Shown here: positions 1 to 11,100 of the stretch, piece after piece
Numbering within the stretch: the stretch's first letter is position 1
Layout of the letters: every line of letters starts with the position of its first letter
Source: Gigaspora rosea
Lineage: Eukaryota > Glomeromycota > Glomeromycetes > Diversisporales > Gigasporaceae
Assembly: GCA_003550325.1 (NCBI GenBank)
Contig: QKWP01000584.1
Location: forward strand, 116,092-180,091
Direction: 5' to 3'
DNA: 64,000 nucleotides
Notes under the pieces: model-generated
Told to the model about the DNA's origin: nothing
The model's database searches: none
What the model saw: the letters and a program-made list of their open reading frames with translations, nothing else
Program-made: the position numbers and the translations under genes

Positions 1-204
1 GGGTTAGACATAATTCCGGCCCACCCTAACCCTAAATCTAGGAACCCTAAAAACTAATTGTTCGAAGCAACATCCAATCACTGTACATATACTGGTTACA
101 CGACATATGCATCTAGTATATGTACTGTGATTGGATGCTGCTTCGAACAATTAGTTTTTAGGGTTCCTAGATTTAGGGTTAGGGTGGGCCGGAATTATGT
201 AACC
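1..204. mobile_element. Foldback MITE
   Basis: Two arms of about 85-90 bp are nearly perfect reverse complements around a short centre near 95-120. The outer ends read GGGTTAGACATAATTCCGG on the left and, in reverse complement, GGGTTACATAATTCCGG on the right. No reading frame. Each arm carries a CCCTAACCCTAAAT block that resembles telomere repeat but is part of the arm. The left flank lies outside the window, so no target duplication can be checked. Confidence 0.85.
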
Positions 205-211
205 CCACCGG

Positions 212-258
212 GGGCATTATCATGATAGTGCCCACCAGCATTAAGCTTAATGCCGGGC
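212..258. repeat. Two adjacent short palindromes
   Basis: GGGCATTATCATGATAGTGCCC (two near-perfect 11-base halves) is followed directly by an imperfect inverted repeat centred on TTAAGCTTAA, with GCCCACCAGC and GCCGGGC at its outer ends. They may be remains of a small inverted-repeat element next to the foldback at 1-204. Confidence 0.5.
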
Positions 259-857
259 AAAATTAGACTTGTGTAACATTATACGACATTAGCGGCGTGT
301 AACCAAAAATTATTTTTGTTGTTTAACACAAGTCACGTGTATTTATGCAGATCGGTATCAAAAAAGTAAAGTAATTTTGGGGTACATACAAGAGTATCAA
401 AAAAGTAAGTGCAGGAGTATCAAAAACGTAAGATTTGCTTCCCTTATATTATTGAAATTTTGACGGTCAAAATTATAAATCGTTTTGGCCTATTGTGGAT
501 GAGTTTTAAACTCATCTCCAATAGGCCAAATGATCTACAAATTTGACCAGAATTAGATTGGTTTGAAATGTAGATCGGATCTTCAATATTTTGATTATTT
601 TGATTGGCTGTTTACAGCATGTGGCCCGAACTTTTTTTCGCCATGGCTAGGTACTCTAATATGTATAACTGTATAATGTATAAAAATATAATTATTTGGC
701 ACTTGTTTATATGTTTGATTGAAAAATTGATTAAGAAATTTATCAAGTAATTTATCGGCTATAGCCGGCTATAGCCGACTAGTAGCAGATAGTCGATGAT
801 AGCTGACCGATAGCTGACCAAGCTGACCGAACCCATCCCTACGCGCAGCTACCCTAA
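259..857. other. Gene-free stretch with short repeats
   Basis: No coding signal. It holds three spaced copies of GTATCAAAAAAGTAA or near variants (355, 394, 417), a palindrome at 484-530 whose arms start with TTTGGCCTATTG, and a cluster of GCCGGCTATAGCC-like and AGCTGACCGA repeats at about 756-838 that resembles the end of a transposon with no visible partner. Confidence 0.6.
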
Positions 858-1036
858 TTGGTAATTTACAGCTGATTTGAAATACATGATGAATTTGTGA
901 CGATCATCTGCAAATTTCGCTAATTCTTTTCGGCCGAAAATTATATTATCAAAAAGCTACGCTGTTATTACCGAAAAATAATTGGATAATCATAAAATTC
1001 ATCATGTGTCCCACTAATTTTCAAATCAGCTGTAGA
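858..1036. mobile_element. Foldback MITE at the left edge of copy A
   Basis: The left arm begins TTTACAGCTGATTTGAAA and the right arm ends TTTCAAATCAGCTGTAGAT. Inner parts also pair (ATGATGAATTTGTGACGATCATC with its counterpart). Related copies lie at 52325-52530 and 49690-49940, the latter inside another element, so this is a mobile family and not only part of the long repeat. Confidence 0.7.
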
Positions 1037-2912
1037 TATCAGTGATGTTATGTCTACGAAGTGTATGTCATGGTTCAAATAATTTATAACGATATGGCTT
1101 AATAAAAATACGATACGTTCAGTATCATAGTTTGTTAATCATAATTTTCCAGAGCATAACGGAGGACATTTAAGGCTTAGTCATGGTAATACTAAAGTTA
1201 CGTTATTGATACGTTAAAAGTTACTATTTTGCTACGCAATTAAGAAATAGTCAGAATGTAATTTTGAATTTTCATGTCTATGCCTTAGATTCGAATATTA
1301 GTGTAACAATAATATTCACGCGTTTGACATGTAATACATGATGATCGCTCTGGACTTACAACAATTTTTAAACTGTTCCTTACTAATAAGACAATATATT
1401 GTTGAAAGGAGCCAATAAACGTAAAGGACTTTGAATTGCTGCAATACGGTTTATTAATGCATTAATAAATTAACACATTTCCGTAAATAGAATAGTTTCA
1501 TGCAATTGCAAAATTCAGATTTGCAATGTTAATTGGCAAAACCACTCGATCAAAGACAATAGCTATTTTATAGTACTGTATCGAACCGTTTTTTTTTTTA
1601 ATTAACAACATAGTTTAAAGTTTAGTCGAAATATAATCTTTAAAAGCAAGTCATTTTAATTATTAGACGTGTATAGGCACTGAAATTATCCATACGAAAA
1701 ATTAATCAGTTTAAATATTCAAGTTTCTGAGATGAAGCAGTTTGTACAAACTTCTTACTTAGAATATTACCAAATTATGGCCTTCGAAACAGCGAACTCA
1801 TTTTTATATATAAATCAGGTCAACATTAAATCTAAATCTGTCCAAACTCAGCTGTCGGAGAAATGTTATTCCAACGTATAACTAAATTGATCGAATACAC
1901 GAATCCAGCATAGCAATACCGGTTTATCACCTAAAACTTATTATAACTATATAATGATTATAAAAAGCATACATTCGGTTAGCTCGAATTTAAAAAGACA
2001 ACAGAATGCACCAATAAAATAACATTTCTTAAATGTTCATCAATCGGAATAAAAGCCTGTGTGTATTACAAATTTAGAATACGCATATTATAGACAAAGA
2101 ACGCTCTTAAAGCAAAATGAATTAGCTGGAGATTGTAAATTGCCTGTTGGATTCAGTCCCGGTACTTTCACTTGCTAACTGGTTAAGGAATTAGTTTATG
2201 CCCTGTTAGAAACTGATTAACTCATAAAAAAAAAGCACCTACTTATTTCGAGTTAAAACTTAGCAATAGGAATACATATTAATTCTCAAGCAGGAAATGC
2301 CAATTTATTATATCAATTTAAAAAAGTATCGTTCATGAATCTTAAGTTATCTAAGATGTCAAAAATGACAATATTCATATTATTGTCCGGAGACATTTCC
2401 CGATTCCTAGTATAGTTACGTACCTGATCTAGTATTTGAACCGGTTCTAACTAATCTAAAAAACGTCCAGTCCAAACTTGATAACCGTGAACCTCTAGAA
2501 TTCGCCAATCAAGATAAAAGCATGTACGTACAATATGTAAATTTAGAAAAACACTCTAACACTCTCAAATATAGAGTTATGTGATGCATTATCATGAAGT
2601 TTGACCGTAAATTTCACGTTTCTGCCCATTTAATGCATCATCAAATTATATTTAAGATTTCGCGGACGCACATCACTTAACTTGCCATAGTAATTTAAGT
2701 AACTGCGCGCTAAAACCAGGAGCGTAGATAACAATAATGATTTTGTAATCGTATATGCTAGTTCTTTAGTATTTTTAAAACTTTTAATTAGAGGAAATAA
2801 AAAAATTTTTTTATGTACGTTATTGTAAAACAGAAAAATTTCACACTACAGTTTTGTTTAAGTTTGCTTCAGGAAAAAAGCTAAGCACTTTAGGAATTAT
2901 AGTAATTATAAT
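858..2912 (+). repeat. Long non-coding direct repeat, copy A
   Basis: About 2.05 kb that recurs in the same orientation at 52325-54416, with scattered substitutions and small indels. By eye, identity is high along the whole length. No open reading frame of note on either strand. Homology with copy B starts at TTGGTAATTTACAG inside a small foldback and stops at AGTAATTATAAT. It could be one part of a long non-autonomous element, since copy B runs straight on into a second repeat (copy D) that is absent here. Confidence 0.85.
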
Positions 2913-2937
2913 CTATAATACAATTTTAACGTCGACT

Positions 2938-3045
2938 CATCAACCCGTAGATCTTTCTTTTATAAGTCATTTCAAGTCTTATCAACCCGTAGATCTTTCT
3001 TTTATAAGTTACGTCTCATCAAACCCGTAGATCTTTTTTTTATAA
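2938..3045 (+). repeat. Three-copy short tandem repeat
   Basis: Three copies of a 30-bp unit containing AACCCGTAGATCTTT then TTTATAAG, at about 2938, 2980 and 3016, separated by 6-12 bases that differ between copies. Directly downstream of copy A and absent from copy B. Confidence 0.8.
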
Positions 3046-3448
3046 GCCGTTTCACTGTCAATTTATCAGTTTATAATTTCTCCGTAGACTTATCTCCCCG
3101 TGTTTCATTTCTTTATTTGCATTGTTCCGTTTGCGCGGATAATACAAACTCATGAAGCCAATTGGGACGTGCAAATTTAATTCCACAAAGAATCCGAACA
3201 CGTGTAAAAGAAGAAAAAAGAAAATACTCAAAAACTGATGTTTAATCGATCTTGGCACGCTAATTAAAAATGACAGGAATGTAATTTTACATATAGTAAT
3301 CATTGATCTAATCATATAGCCTCTAACGTTAAGGCTCTAACCCTAATCTTTATCCACATACTTCAGCTTATTTATAACATTTGCTTTCTTTTTTTGGTTT
3401 GTATTAACCGGTGAAATAAGTTAAATCTTCAGGCTCATCTTATGTTAC
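3046..3448. other. Gene-free AT-rich stretch
   Basis: Stop-rich. A short minus-strand open frame at 3058-3315 lies across low-complexity T-rich DNA and shows no recognisable domain. Nothing else seen. Confidence 0.5.
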
Positions 3449-3735
3449 AGTTGGTGGTAGAATTACTGATTACAGCAATTACTGTGGTAGAATTAATTGG
3501 CATAGCTGTAAAAATAATATGCCATAATGCCGTAATGTCGTAATGCCGCAACTCTGTAATGCTGTAATGCTGCAATATTGTAATAATGCGATACCGTAAC
3601 TACAGTATAATAATATAATGTTATAATTAAGTAACTACGTGCGCGACATCCAGTCACTCCAAACTGGAAACTGATGATTATTTTGTTATTTACCATACAA
3701 GCATTACGGCTTTACTTACGGCTTACAGCCACCAA
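3449..3735. mobile_element. Possible inverted-repeat element with GTAATGC runs
   Basis: The ends are AGTTGGTGGTAGAAT on the left and, in reverse complement, AGTTGGTGGCTGTAA on the right. Between them lies an irregular run of GTAATGC or GTAATGT units (about 3520-3620). End matching is short and no clear target duplication is visible. Confidence 0.4.
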
Positions 3736-3799
3736 CTATATGTTATGTAAGTCTTTGTTTATTTGTACTGGTGAAAGATCGTCTTTTGAAGTGAATATG

Positions 3800-4035
3800 T
3801 AGAATAAACTAATCGGAGCTTTTTATTGGTTAAAAAAAAAGAAGTCAAATCAAATGTTTGTCATTTATATCCTTATTTACATCACACATTTGTTGATCGA
3901 TTTTGATGCAAGATCATCAAAGGCTTGGAAGTTCATCGATGGAAGAATTGGTGGTAACAATGTAAAATAAACCAATCGAAGCTTTTTATTCAACAAAAAA
4001 AAATTCAAATGTGTGTTGCTTAAACATCATTTACA
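3800..4035 (+). repeat. Pair of diverged direct repeats
   Basis: AATAAACTAATCGGAGCTTT at about 3812 recurs as AATAAACCAATCGAAGCTTT near 3967. Both are followed by TTTATT, a poly-A run and TCAAATG. Unit spacing is about 155 bp. No coding sequence. Confidence 0.6.
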
Positions 4036-4040
4036 GCCTT

Positions 4041-4719
4041 ATTTATAATAAGAATTCTTTGAGAACAAATGTTTAGAAAATCACTTTAAAGAGTTAAATT
4101 ATTTATGACAATTTATCCTGTGATATTTAATCCCTTCTGAAAAGGTGTAAATTGCTTCTAAAAGTTCTTATCTTTTGAAATTATCTATCTATATATCTAA
4201 CTATCTAATTCAGAGTTTGTCTGTTTAAACATTGACTGTGCATTATGACATTCTTTGATCATTATAAATCTATAATAGGTAGTTATTATGATATTTTCAA
4301 TGTGCTATTATTATCATTAAATCTGGTAAATTGATACTAAATTAAATATCATGTGATACATATAAATTACTACTTGGCTTTAAACAATTCCAAATCTGTA
4401 TCTATTCCGACATTCTGATTATTCACATGATGTTAATAACTATTGTGACATTCTCATTTATCAGTATGATGTAATTACGATCAATATTCCTAATTAAAAT
4501 ATTATAGATCTATTGTTATGATTCATAATTGATCTGTGAATTAATAATTGATATAAGAAATTGAGACATTGCATGATAGTTTTCTGTATGATAATATAGC
4601 AACTCTGTTGCCATCTATTATGATTTTTGAATATTGCAAAAACTAATTTCTAAAATTTCATCTTTAGAAATGGGATTTCAGCTTTTTGCTTTATTGACAT
4701 TCATTAATAAAATCAACTT
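4041..4719. other. AT-rich gene-free stretch
   Basis: Very AT-rich, with many stops in all frames. No inverted ends or tandem unit seen. It grades into the repeat array that starts near 4720. Confidence 0.5.
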
Positions 4720-5809
4720 TTATGTGTTACTGAATAATGAGTAAGTCTGTAACAAACTTTTTTACAGTAACTCATAATATAGTAATTCTAATGCAAACTA
4801 ACTAGCATCTGTGATTACCAAAATAGTGATGAGTTCTGTAACTAAATATTTTAGAAATCACAATAATTCTGGTATAAAGTAACTCATCTTTAAATACTTT
4901 GGCTACTGGGATAAAGAGTAAGTTCTGTAACAAGCTTCTTTATAGTTATGGTAGAGATCACGATGATTCTAGTGCAACCGAAATGGTAAATAAGCTCTGT
5001 AACAAAATTTTGTATAATAGAAATTAATAATTCTAACCACTACTATTGTCACCAGAATAGTAAGTTATGTAACAAAATTTTTAGAAATTCATGATAAAAA
5101 TCACATAATTCCAATAACAAACTAACTCAATATTAACTGCACAGAAATCATGATATTTCCAAATTGTGGTTATTGAATAGTAAATAAGTACTGTAAGTAA
5201 GTACTGTAGTAGATATTTTTACAGTAAAATTATAATTTCAATGCAAAACTCAAACTTAATCATATATTGTATATTGTGGTACCTAAATAGCAAGTATAGC
5301 AAGTCCTATGATAGAATTTTTTATAATAGAAATCACAATAATTTTAATACAAACTAATTCAACATTAATCGTATAGAAATTACTCAATCTTAACTATGTA
5401 GTGACAAGTACTGTATTAGTGAGAATTTTTTATAGTAGAAATCATGAAAATTCTAATATAAACAACTCAACATTAACCACATACTGTAGTTAATAGAATT
5501 ATAGATTATTTTAAGTTCTTTAACTGAATTTTTTTATAGTAAAACTCACAATAATTTAAATACAACTAACTCAACCTTAATTATATAAAAACAATGATAC
5601 TGTAATTCCTATGTAAACTAACTCTATACATAGCAGTCACCAGATAGTAAGTTTTGTAACAAGATTTTTATACAATAAGAATTATTATAATTCTAATGCA
5701 AATTAATTCAATCTTAACTGCATAAAAATAATAATAATTTGTAATGAATTTCCAATACAAATAAATCAATCTCAATTACATAAAAATCATAATAATTCCA
5801 ATGCAAACT
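4720..5809 (+). repeat. Degenerate tandem array (satellite-like), plus orientation
   Basis: Roughly a dozen diverged copies of a 70-110 bp unit built from the modules AGTTCTGTAACAAAATTTTT, ATAGTAACTCATGATAGAAATC, AATTCTAATGCAAACTAACTC and ATACTGTAGTCACCAGAATAG. The phrase TCTGTAAC recurs at about 4746, 4837, 4922 and 4993. The same repeat continues after the LINE (18601-18753, 19627-20150, 20816-20945) and appears inverted at 29841-32225. No coding capacity; function unknown. Confidence 0.8.
5800..5809 (+). repeat. Left target-site duplication of the LINE
   Basis: AATGCAAACT lies here at the left edge and again at 18601-18610, right after the poly-A tail. It falls inside an array unit, which resumes on the far side, so the LINE inserted into a pre-existing array. 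Confidence 0.75.
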
Positions 5810-6387
5810 ATTAAAATTATATAAACAACTCTTCCTGCTAATCCTCATGACCAATTCTAGAGCTAAAGAAATTAATACTAAAATGGCTAAGTCTGTATAG
5901 CAAAGTACATCAAGTAGCTTAAGAAGAAAAGAAAGGAAAAGAATTTTATCCAGACTCTATTACAGCAAAAAGAAGATCTGACAAGGATAAATAGGGCTAA
6001 TAATCAAAGAAACAGAAAATTACTTGTGAAACTTGTAGGGGAAAAATTTTGGGGAATTGCCTTTGACCCCGTACTGCAGATCACTATCAAAACAAACAAG
6101 GGTAAACAAAGACACGTGGCCAAATACAGAATAAACAAATAAACAACAAGTTAAGATTGGCTAAAAAAAGGATTAGAACATGTAGATATAAACAAATACA
6201 TACAAATACATAACACCCTATAGAATCAATAAGAAGAAGCAAGAATTTAGCCTAAAATAGAATACCTGTTAGACACAGCCAAACATACACGTGACTATTC
6301 AAACACTAGATTAGATATAAAGTAAATAATCATGAAACAACATTTGAAGCATTTTAAGAACTTATTCAAGAAGGCAGATACACGTCA
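5810..6387 (+). other. LINE 5' region
   Basis: Purine-rich plus-strand sequence unlike the flanking array. Short stretches of plausible frame with stops between them (for example a peptide rich in Lys and Arg at about 5920-5990, and one reading KQHLKHFKNLFKKADT at about 6334). It probably holds the 5' UTR and decayed start of ORF1. The frame seems to continue past the inserted element at 6388-6946. Confidence 0.5.
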
Positions 6388-6946
6388 CTCTGGTTATACT
6401 GACAGCTGGATTAACAGACAGCTGGTTATATCGATACTTTTTTTTAAAAAAAAATCTATAATATTAAAAATTTATTGGTTATACTGACAATCATAAGAGA
6501 TATTGGTTATAACGACATAATGACAATTTTAATATTAAAAAATTATTTAAGATAATTTTTATTGCTAGATATAGTGACAGTTTTTATAAACTGACTGTCG
6601 TTATAGGTGTACCAATCAAATTAATTTTTTAAATTTGCTTTATACTAAGCTTAGCATGAAACAATAAGCATAAAATAAATTCATTTCATCATTTTATGCA
6701 AATATATGATTAATTTATTTTATGCTAAATATAAAACAAATTCATTTTGTGCTAAAATAAATTCATTTTGCTAAGTTTATTATTCTTAGTATAAGCTTGG
6801 TGAAAACAAAAAAATTTACCTTTGCCTAAGCCGACATATCTACGCAATATCAATATAATGTCAGTATAGATAGAGATGCTTATTAAACTGATATCTGGAT
6901 ATATCAATAACTTTTCCATTGCTGGAGAATGTCGATATAACCAGAG
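6388..6946. mobile_element. TA-type MITE inside the LINE
   Basis: Terminal inverted repeats CTCTGGTTATACTGACA and, in reverse complement, CTCTGGTTATATCGACA (15 of 17 match), flanked by CA on the left and TA on the right, as for a mutated TA duplication. The motif GGTTATANNGACA recurs inside both ends (about 6392, 6423, 6478, 6506). It holds no transposase, so it looks like a non-autonomous Tc1/mariner- or pogo-type element. The LINE reading frame can be joined across it. Confidence 0.7.
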
Positions 6947-6948
6947 TA

Positions 6949-7597
6949 GAGTATATAGAAATCTCAGATGAACTAAAGAATGTGCAGCTTCTGGTTTCAC
7001 AAAAAGACAAAGAGATAGCAAACTTTCTGGAAATAGCTTATCCAGAAACTGTTTTTATCGTAAGAACAGCAACAGAAATATACGAGCGTGAACAGCGTTG
7101 GATGTCAGTAGTGGAAGAAGAATCTAAATAGCCAACTTTACTCTCAGAGTTTATGAAGCAAAAGTTGGAGAAAGCTTTAGTAAAAAATTAGCACTAACAA
7201 TTTCAGAAACAGGCACACTGGATTATAGGAATTGTGAGCTAGAGGATATAATTAAATCATTCATCGAAAATTCAAGCAAGAAAATACTTTTGTCACTTCA
7301 TTCAAGTCAGAAGAGGAAAAAGCAAGCATTTTAGAAGAAGGATCTTTAGGTAAAATAAAGGAAAAATGGAAAGAAATAGATAAAGAACCTGTGAATAATA
7401 AAGTAAAGAATAAACAGTCAGTTAGCTTTGAACAAGATGCAGACTTACGTATACTTCAAAAGGAGTTCCTTGTGACGAAGTAATCTAAAGTGATTAAGGG
7501 AAAAGAGGCATTGCAAGAAATTCCTAGTAGTAAAATAAAAACTAATTGTAAGCAAACCAGCATATTAAATGAGGTTTATACGCAAAGAAGTGAATAA
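6949..7597 (+). pseudogene. LINE ORF1, upstream part (decayed)
   Basis: A frame of about 60 codons (6949-7131) encodes an acidic helical peptide with VEYIEISDELKNVQLL near its start and EREQRWMSVVEEESK before the stop. Downstream, further stretches in changing frames are Lys/Glu-rich (around 7300-7480), interrupted by TAA and TAG codons. No domain is recognised. By position this is the N-terminal, non-RRM part of the LINE ORF1 protein, which would act in the ribonucleoprotein particle. The ATG at 6919 lies inside the inserted element and is not the original start. Confidence 0.5.
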
Positions 7598-8392
7598 AGA
7601 GGTATAAGGAAATTTACTTTATGGAACTTGCCAAATAGAATAAACAATAGACATGTAACTGCAATAGTTAAGAATATTGGTAAAGTTCGGGAAGTTCAGA
7701 TCAAACATGGAAGAAACAACAAAACTAGAGCTGAGCTTACTATTGAGATGGATGAAAGAAAGTACGAGGAGGTAGTTAAAAATTTATAGTTCCTCCTGTT
7801 AATTAATAGAAGTTTAGCAAGATTCACACCAGGTACAAGCAATAATTCAATATTAGAAGAAAGAAGAACACACCAAGCTAGGCTAAAAGATGTTCCAAAA
7901 AATGCAAAAGAGGTTTTGTTATTAAGGCTAGTTCGCCGCTTAGGTGCAAAAACAGTTCATATTTTCAATAATAGAAATGGTAATAGAAAAGGAGTTGCAG
8001 TTGTAGAATTTATAAATAGGCAAGAAGTAGAGAAGGCAGTTTCATCTAAAGCTTCTTACTTTAATACTAAGCTTCAATGGGAGCTGGAGCCCATGTATGA
8101 AACTACTCAAAGAAAAATTGAAATTACAAACAAAAATCTCCAAAAAGATGCGTCAAATAGAAGCAAACAAGAATTTTTGAAAGAGATAGAGGTTGTAATA
8201 ACAAAAGCAAGAACTGAAGCAATTGAAGCATCTAAAGAGAATCCTTATACGAAAGGGAAATTAACAAGTACCACGTTAGAAGGAAAGACCCATGAACTCG
8301 AAATGGATGAAACTAAGAAGCTTTTGTTGAACATTACTAGCAGACTTGATAACATTGAAAGGAGTCAGTTTAGTTTGCCATCGCGCTCCTAA
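7598..8392 (+). pseudogene. LINE ORF1, tandem RRM-like domains
   Basis: Two RRM-like folds can be read. The first, about 7605-7785, starts RKFTLWNLPNRINNRHV and has the strand KTRAELTIEM as a counterpart of RNP1; a TAG follows at about 7788. The second lies at 7860-8060 and contains GNRKGVAVVEF, an RNP1-like strand. A charged helical tail follows to the stop at 8390. Proteins of this kind bind the LINE RNA. At least one in-frame stop separates the two domains, and the start is unclear because TAA codons occur just upstream. The next frame (ORF2) opens at the ATG at 8392, overlapping the ORF1 stop by one base. Confidence 0.65.
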
Positions 8393-8829
8393 TGGGCGCA
8401 CCAGTTGTATATATAGCAGTAGATAAACCAGTTGGTTTATCAAGCAGGGTTCCTGGTGCTACTGAAGATAGGAGAAAGTTACTGCAAAAGGAAATAACTC
8501 TGAAAATAGGTTGTCACAATATTAATGGATTAAAAATGAATCAGCAAAAATTTGAAATACTGGGTCAGTGGTTGGATGAAGAAGCATTCGATATAATTGC
8601 AGTAACTGAAACAAATATGGATAAGAAAGAAGGGTTTTTTGTAGAGAAAAAGTCAAAAACTTCAAATTTTTTTGGTCAGATATATCGATAGATAAAAAAA
8701 GGAACTAGGGGTAGCGATAGGTATTAAATATAACTGGGAGAAGTACCTTGGTGACATAGACAGAATCAGTGAATTTATGATAGTAGCAAGGCTTTATTTC
8801 AGAAATATGGAGCTAGTTATAATTGCAAT

Positions 8830-9837
8830 TAGGGATATTAGTCGACTCAAAGTTAGTCAACTTAGTCGACTTAGCCATCTAAGTCGGTCAATTTTTCAAA
8901 AAGTCAGCTTAGTCGACTAAAGACCCGATTTAGACTAACCCACCTAAAAATCGTAAATTTTTAATTAGCATTTAGCCTTTTACAGATGATTTCAGTATCA
9001 AATAAAACTTGATCAAAGCACGTATAGCTTAAACCTTTTATAATAATTATTTAAAATACGTTAATTATTCAAATTATAAGTTAAAGCAGGAAGTAAATTG
9101 CATGCTGCTTTCTCAATCGACTATTACAACCAAATTATGCAATTAGAGTTAGATTAAAAATTTTTTTATTAATATAAAATAAGCAATGTTTATTTACAAA
9201 TATTTGCATCATAAACATTAGCGTAAGCTATTAATAAAGATTATTTATATCTCTATGCGTGATGTTTCAAATACAAAGTTTAGATAGCAAAGGTCTTTTT
9301 CGATTTTTAACAGCTGTCAAGTGTGATTTGGGTTTATATGAGGAGAGCATCCTTCTGCATTGAGAATACAAAGCGAATTTCCAATTATATAATATAATTG
9401 AAAATTTGCTTTGTATTCTCAACACTCTCCTCATGTAAACCTGGGTCATACTTGACGCACTCCTGATGCACTAAACAGCTGTTAAAAATCGAAAAGACTT
9501 CTGCTAGTTTAGTAAGAAAAACTGTTTCAAAAGTAAAAAAGTCTTTGAAAAATATATAATAGCGATAATAAAAAAAATACTTAAATAATTTTACGATTTA
9601 AAATTTTATTATAATTTTAAATAAAGTAAATATCAATATAAATAAATTTTGACTTATGCTAATTATATATATATTTTAATGCGCTCTTTTATCAAACAAA
9701 TCATACTATGTCATTTTATTAAATAAATAAATAAATAAATAAAAAAGACTTCTATATTTAGTTGACTAAGCTGACTTAGCCAATTTTTATAAAATCGGCT
9801 TAGCCGGTCGATAAATTTAGATCGACTGATACCCCTA
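8830..9837. mobile_element. Non-autonomous hAT element in the LINE
   Basis: Inverted ends TAGGGATATTAGTCGAC and, in reverse complement, TAGGGGTATCAGTCGAT (14 of 17 match). An exact 8-bp target duplication ATTGCAAT sits at 8822-8829 and 9838-9845, typical of hAT elements. Many subterminal copies of AGTCGACT or AGTCAACT and related TTAGCC motifs lie near both ends. No transposase frame. A separate foldback sits inside at 9288-9505. Confidence 0.88.
9288..9505. mobile_element. Foldback element nested in the hAT derivative
   Basis: Arms of about 100 bp pair around an AT-rich centre near 9390-9400. The outer ends contain CGATTTTTAACAGCTGT and ACAGCTGTTAAAAATCG. The inner arms share GAATACAAAGC and ATGAGGAGAG. 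This is a third level of nesting: foldback in hAT in LINE. Confidence 0.75.
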
Positions 9838-10380
9838 ATTGCAATCTATATTCTCCCAAATAATAGAAGCAAAATGGACAAGGTATTAAAGAGATCACAG
9901 ACATATACAACAATTGAATATTCAAATGCATATAGTAAACTTAGGAGACTTCAACTGTATAGTAGATTTAGAGTTAGATAAAATATCAGAGAGCAGAGCT
10001 AGTAATCATAGAGTTTCAAAAATATACAAATGGTTAAGCAAAAATGATTTTATAGACACTTTTAGATTTCTACACCCGACAGAAAAGGAAGTCACGTGGT
10101 CTAATAGTCAAAGTGGCACAAGAATCGATCAAATATGGGTGTCAGAAAATCTAATTAAAAGTCTGACCACAGCAGAGATTTTAGATATGCAGTTTGTTAC
10201 ATGTAGTGACCGCAAAGCAACTTCTATGATATTATGGCTCAACTCACAAATTTTTGGTACAACTGTGGCAATAGAGAAGAACAGAAAACATCACAGAATA
10301 ATTTACTTATATGATCAGTCTACCATAGAAAACTGGAAAGAGTATAGATCGGTATTGGATAGAAAGCTACAAAAGTAGGA

Positions 10381-11100
10381 GGCTGTGTTTGATAAGTTGT
10401 CATGTATTAATGTTGGTAAAATTGGGAAAGCGAGTTGCCGAGCACAGCTAATACATCAGCTTGGAACATTATCAAACTGAGTATTATTGAAGCAGCAAAT
10501 AGAAGCATACCAGGAAAAAGGTGTATAATAACCCTGGGCGCAAAGAAGGTTCCAATAAAAAATCTAAGCTTTCTAAGTTAATTTTCAAAATAAGCAAGTG
10601 GATGTGTTCAGTAAAAAAGAACAATTTCAAGATTATGTCAGATGAGGAAAAGCTAGACATTAATCTAGATATCCCAAAGCAAAACAAGAAGTTCAATCTC
10701 GATATGCCATGACTGCTGATAAGTGATTTGGAAGACTGGTATGATGATATGAAAGGATGGTGGTGAATTATTAATAAGAAAAGATCAGATAAAATAGGAA
10801 GGTGAAAAAGGAGAGAAATAGAGGATTGTATAAAGCGTAGTTGCGAGATGATAGCTAATATTCAAGGAAAGATGCTGAATAGTTTACTAAACCAACCTCA
10901 CAATAAAAGTTGTAGTAGATAGACTCTTTAAAGAAGAAGGAGCAACCAAGGTGTTAGTAACAAGTCCAAGTAAGTTCATGAGAAACAAAAATGCATTATG
11001 AAAACCAAATGAGAGCACAGAAGCCACAGAACTTCAGTAGAAGGAGTATATAGTCTCAAATTTACGAACCAATGAATTGTATTCAGAGTACTTAGTTTCA
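10381..11100 (+). pseudogene. LINE ORF2 linker, degenerate
   Basis: Sequence between endonuclease and reverse transcriptase. It is purine-rich with plus-strand codon character but has many stops (for example runs of Lys/Asn-rich peptide at 10520-10710). No domain is recognisable. It is assigned to the LINE because it lies between two of its domains and resembles them in base use. Confidence 0.5.

Larger units (their letters stand above)
8392..10380 (+). pseudogene. LINE ORF2 endonuclease domain, split by an insertion
   Basis: This is the apurinic-type endonuclease that nicks target DNA for LINE insertion. N-terminal half at 8500-8829: GCHNINGLK (catalytic Asn motif), DIIAVTETN (catalytic Glu motif), then a frameshift near 8670. 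C-terminal half from 9846: LGDFNC (Asp/Asn motif), TWSN followed by TRIDQIWVS, and SDRKATS, where family members have SDH. The two halves join exactly if the element at 8830-9837 and one copy of its 8-bp duplication are removed, giving IIAI followed by YILPNN. A frameshift near 9920 and the Arg in place of the last catalytic His show that it is inactive. Confidence 0.8.
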
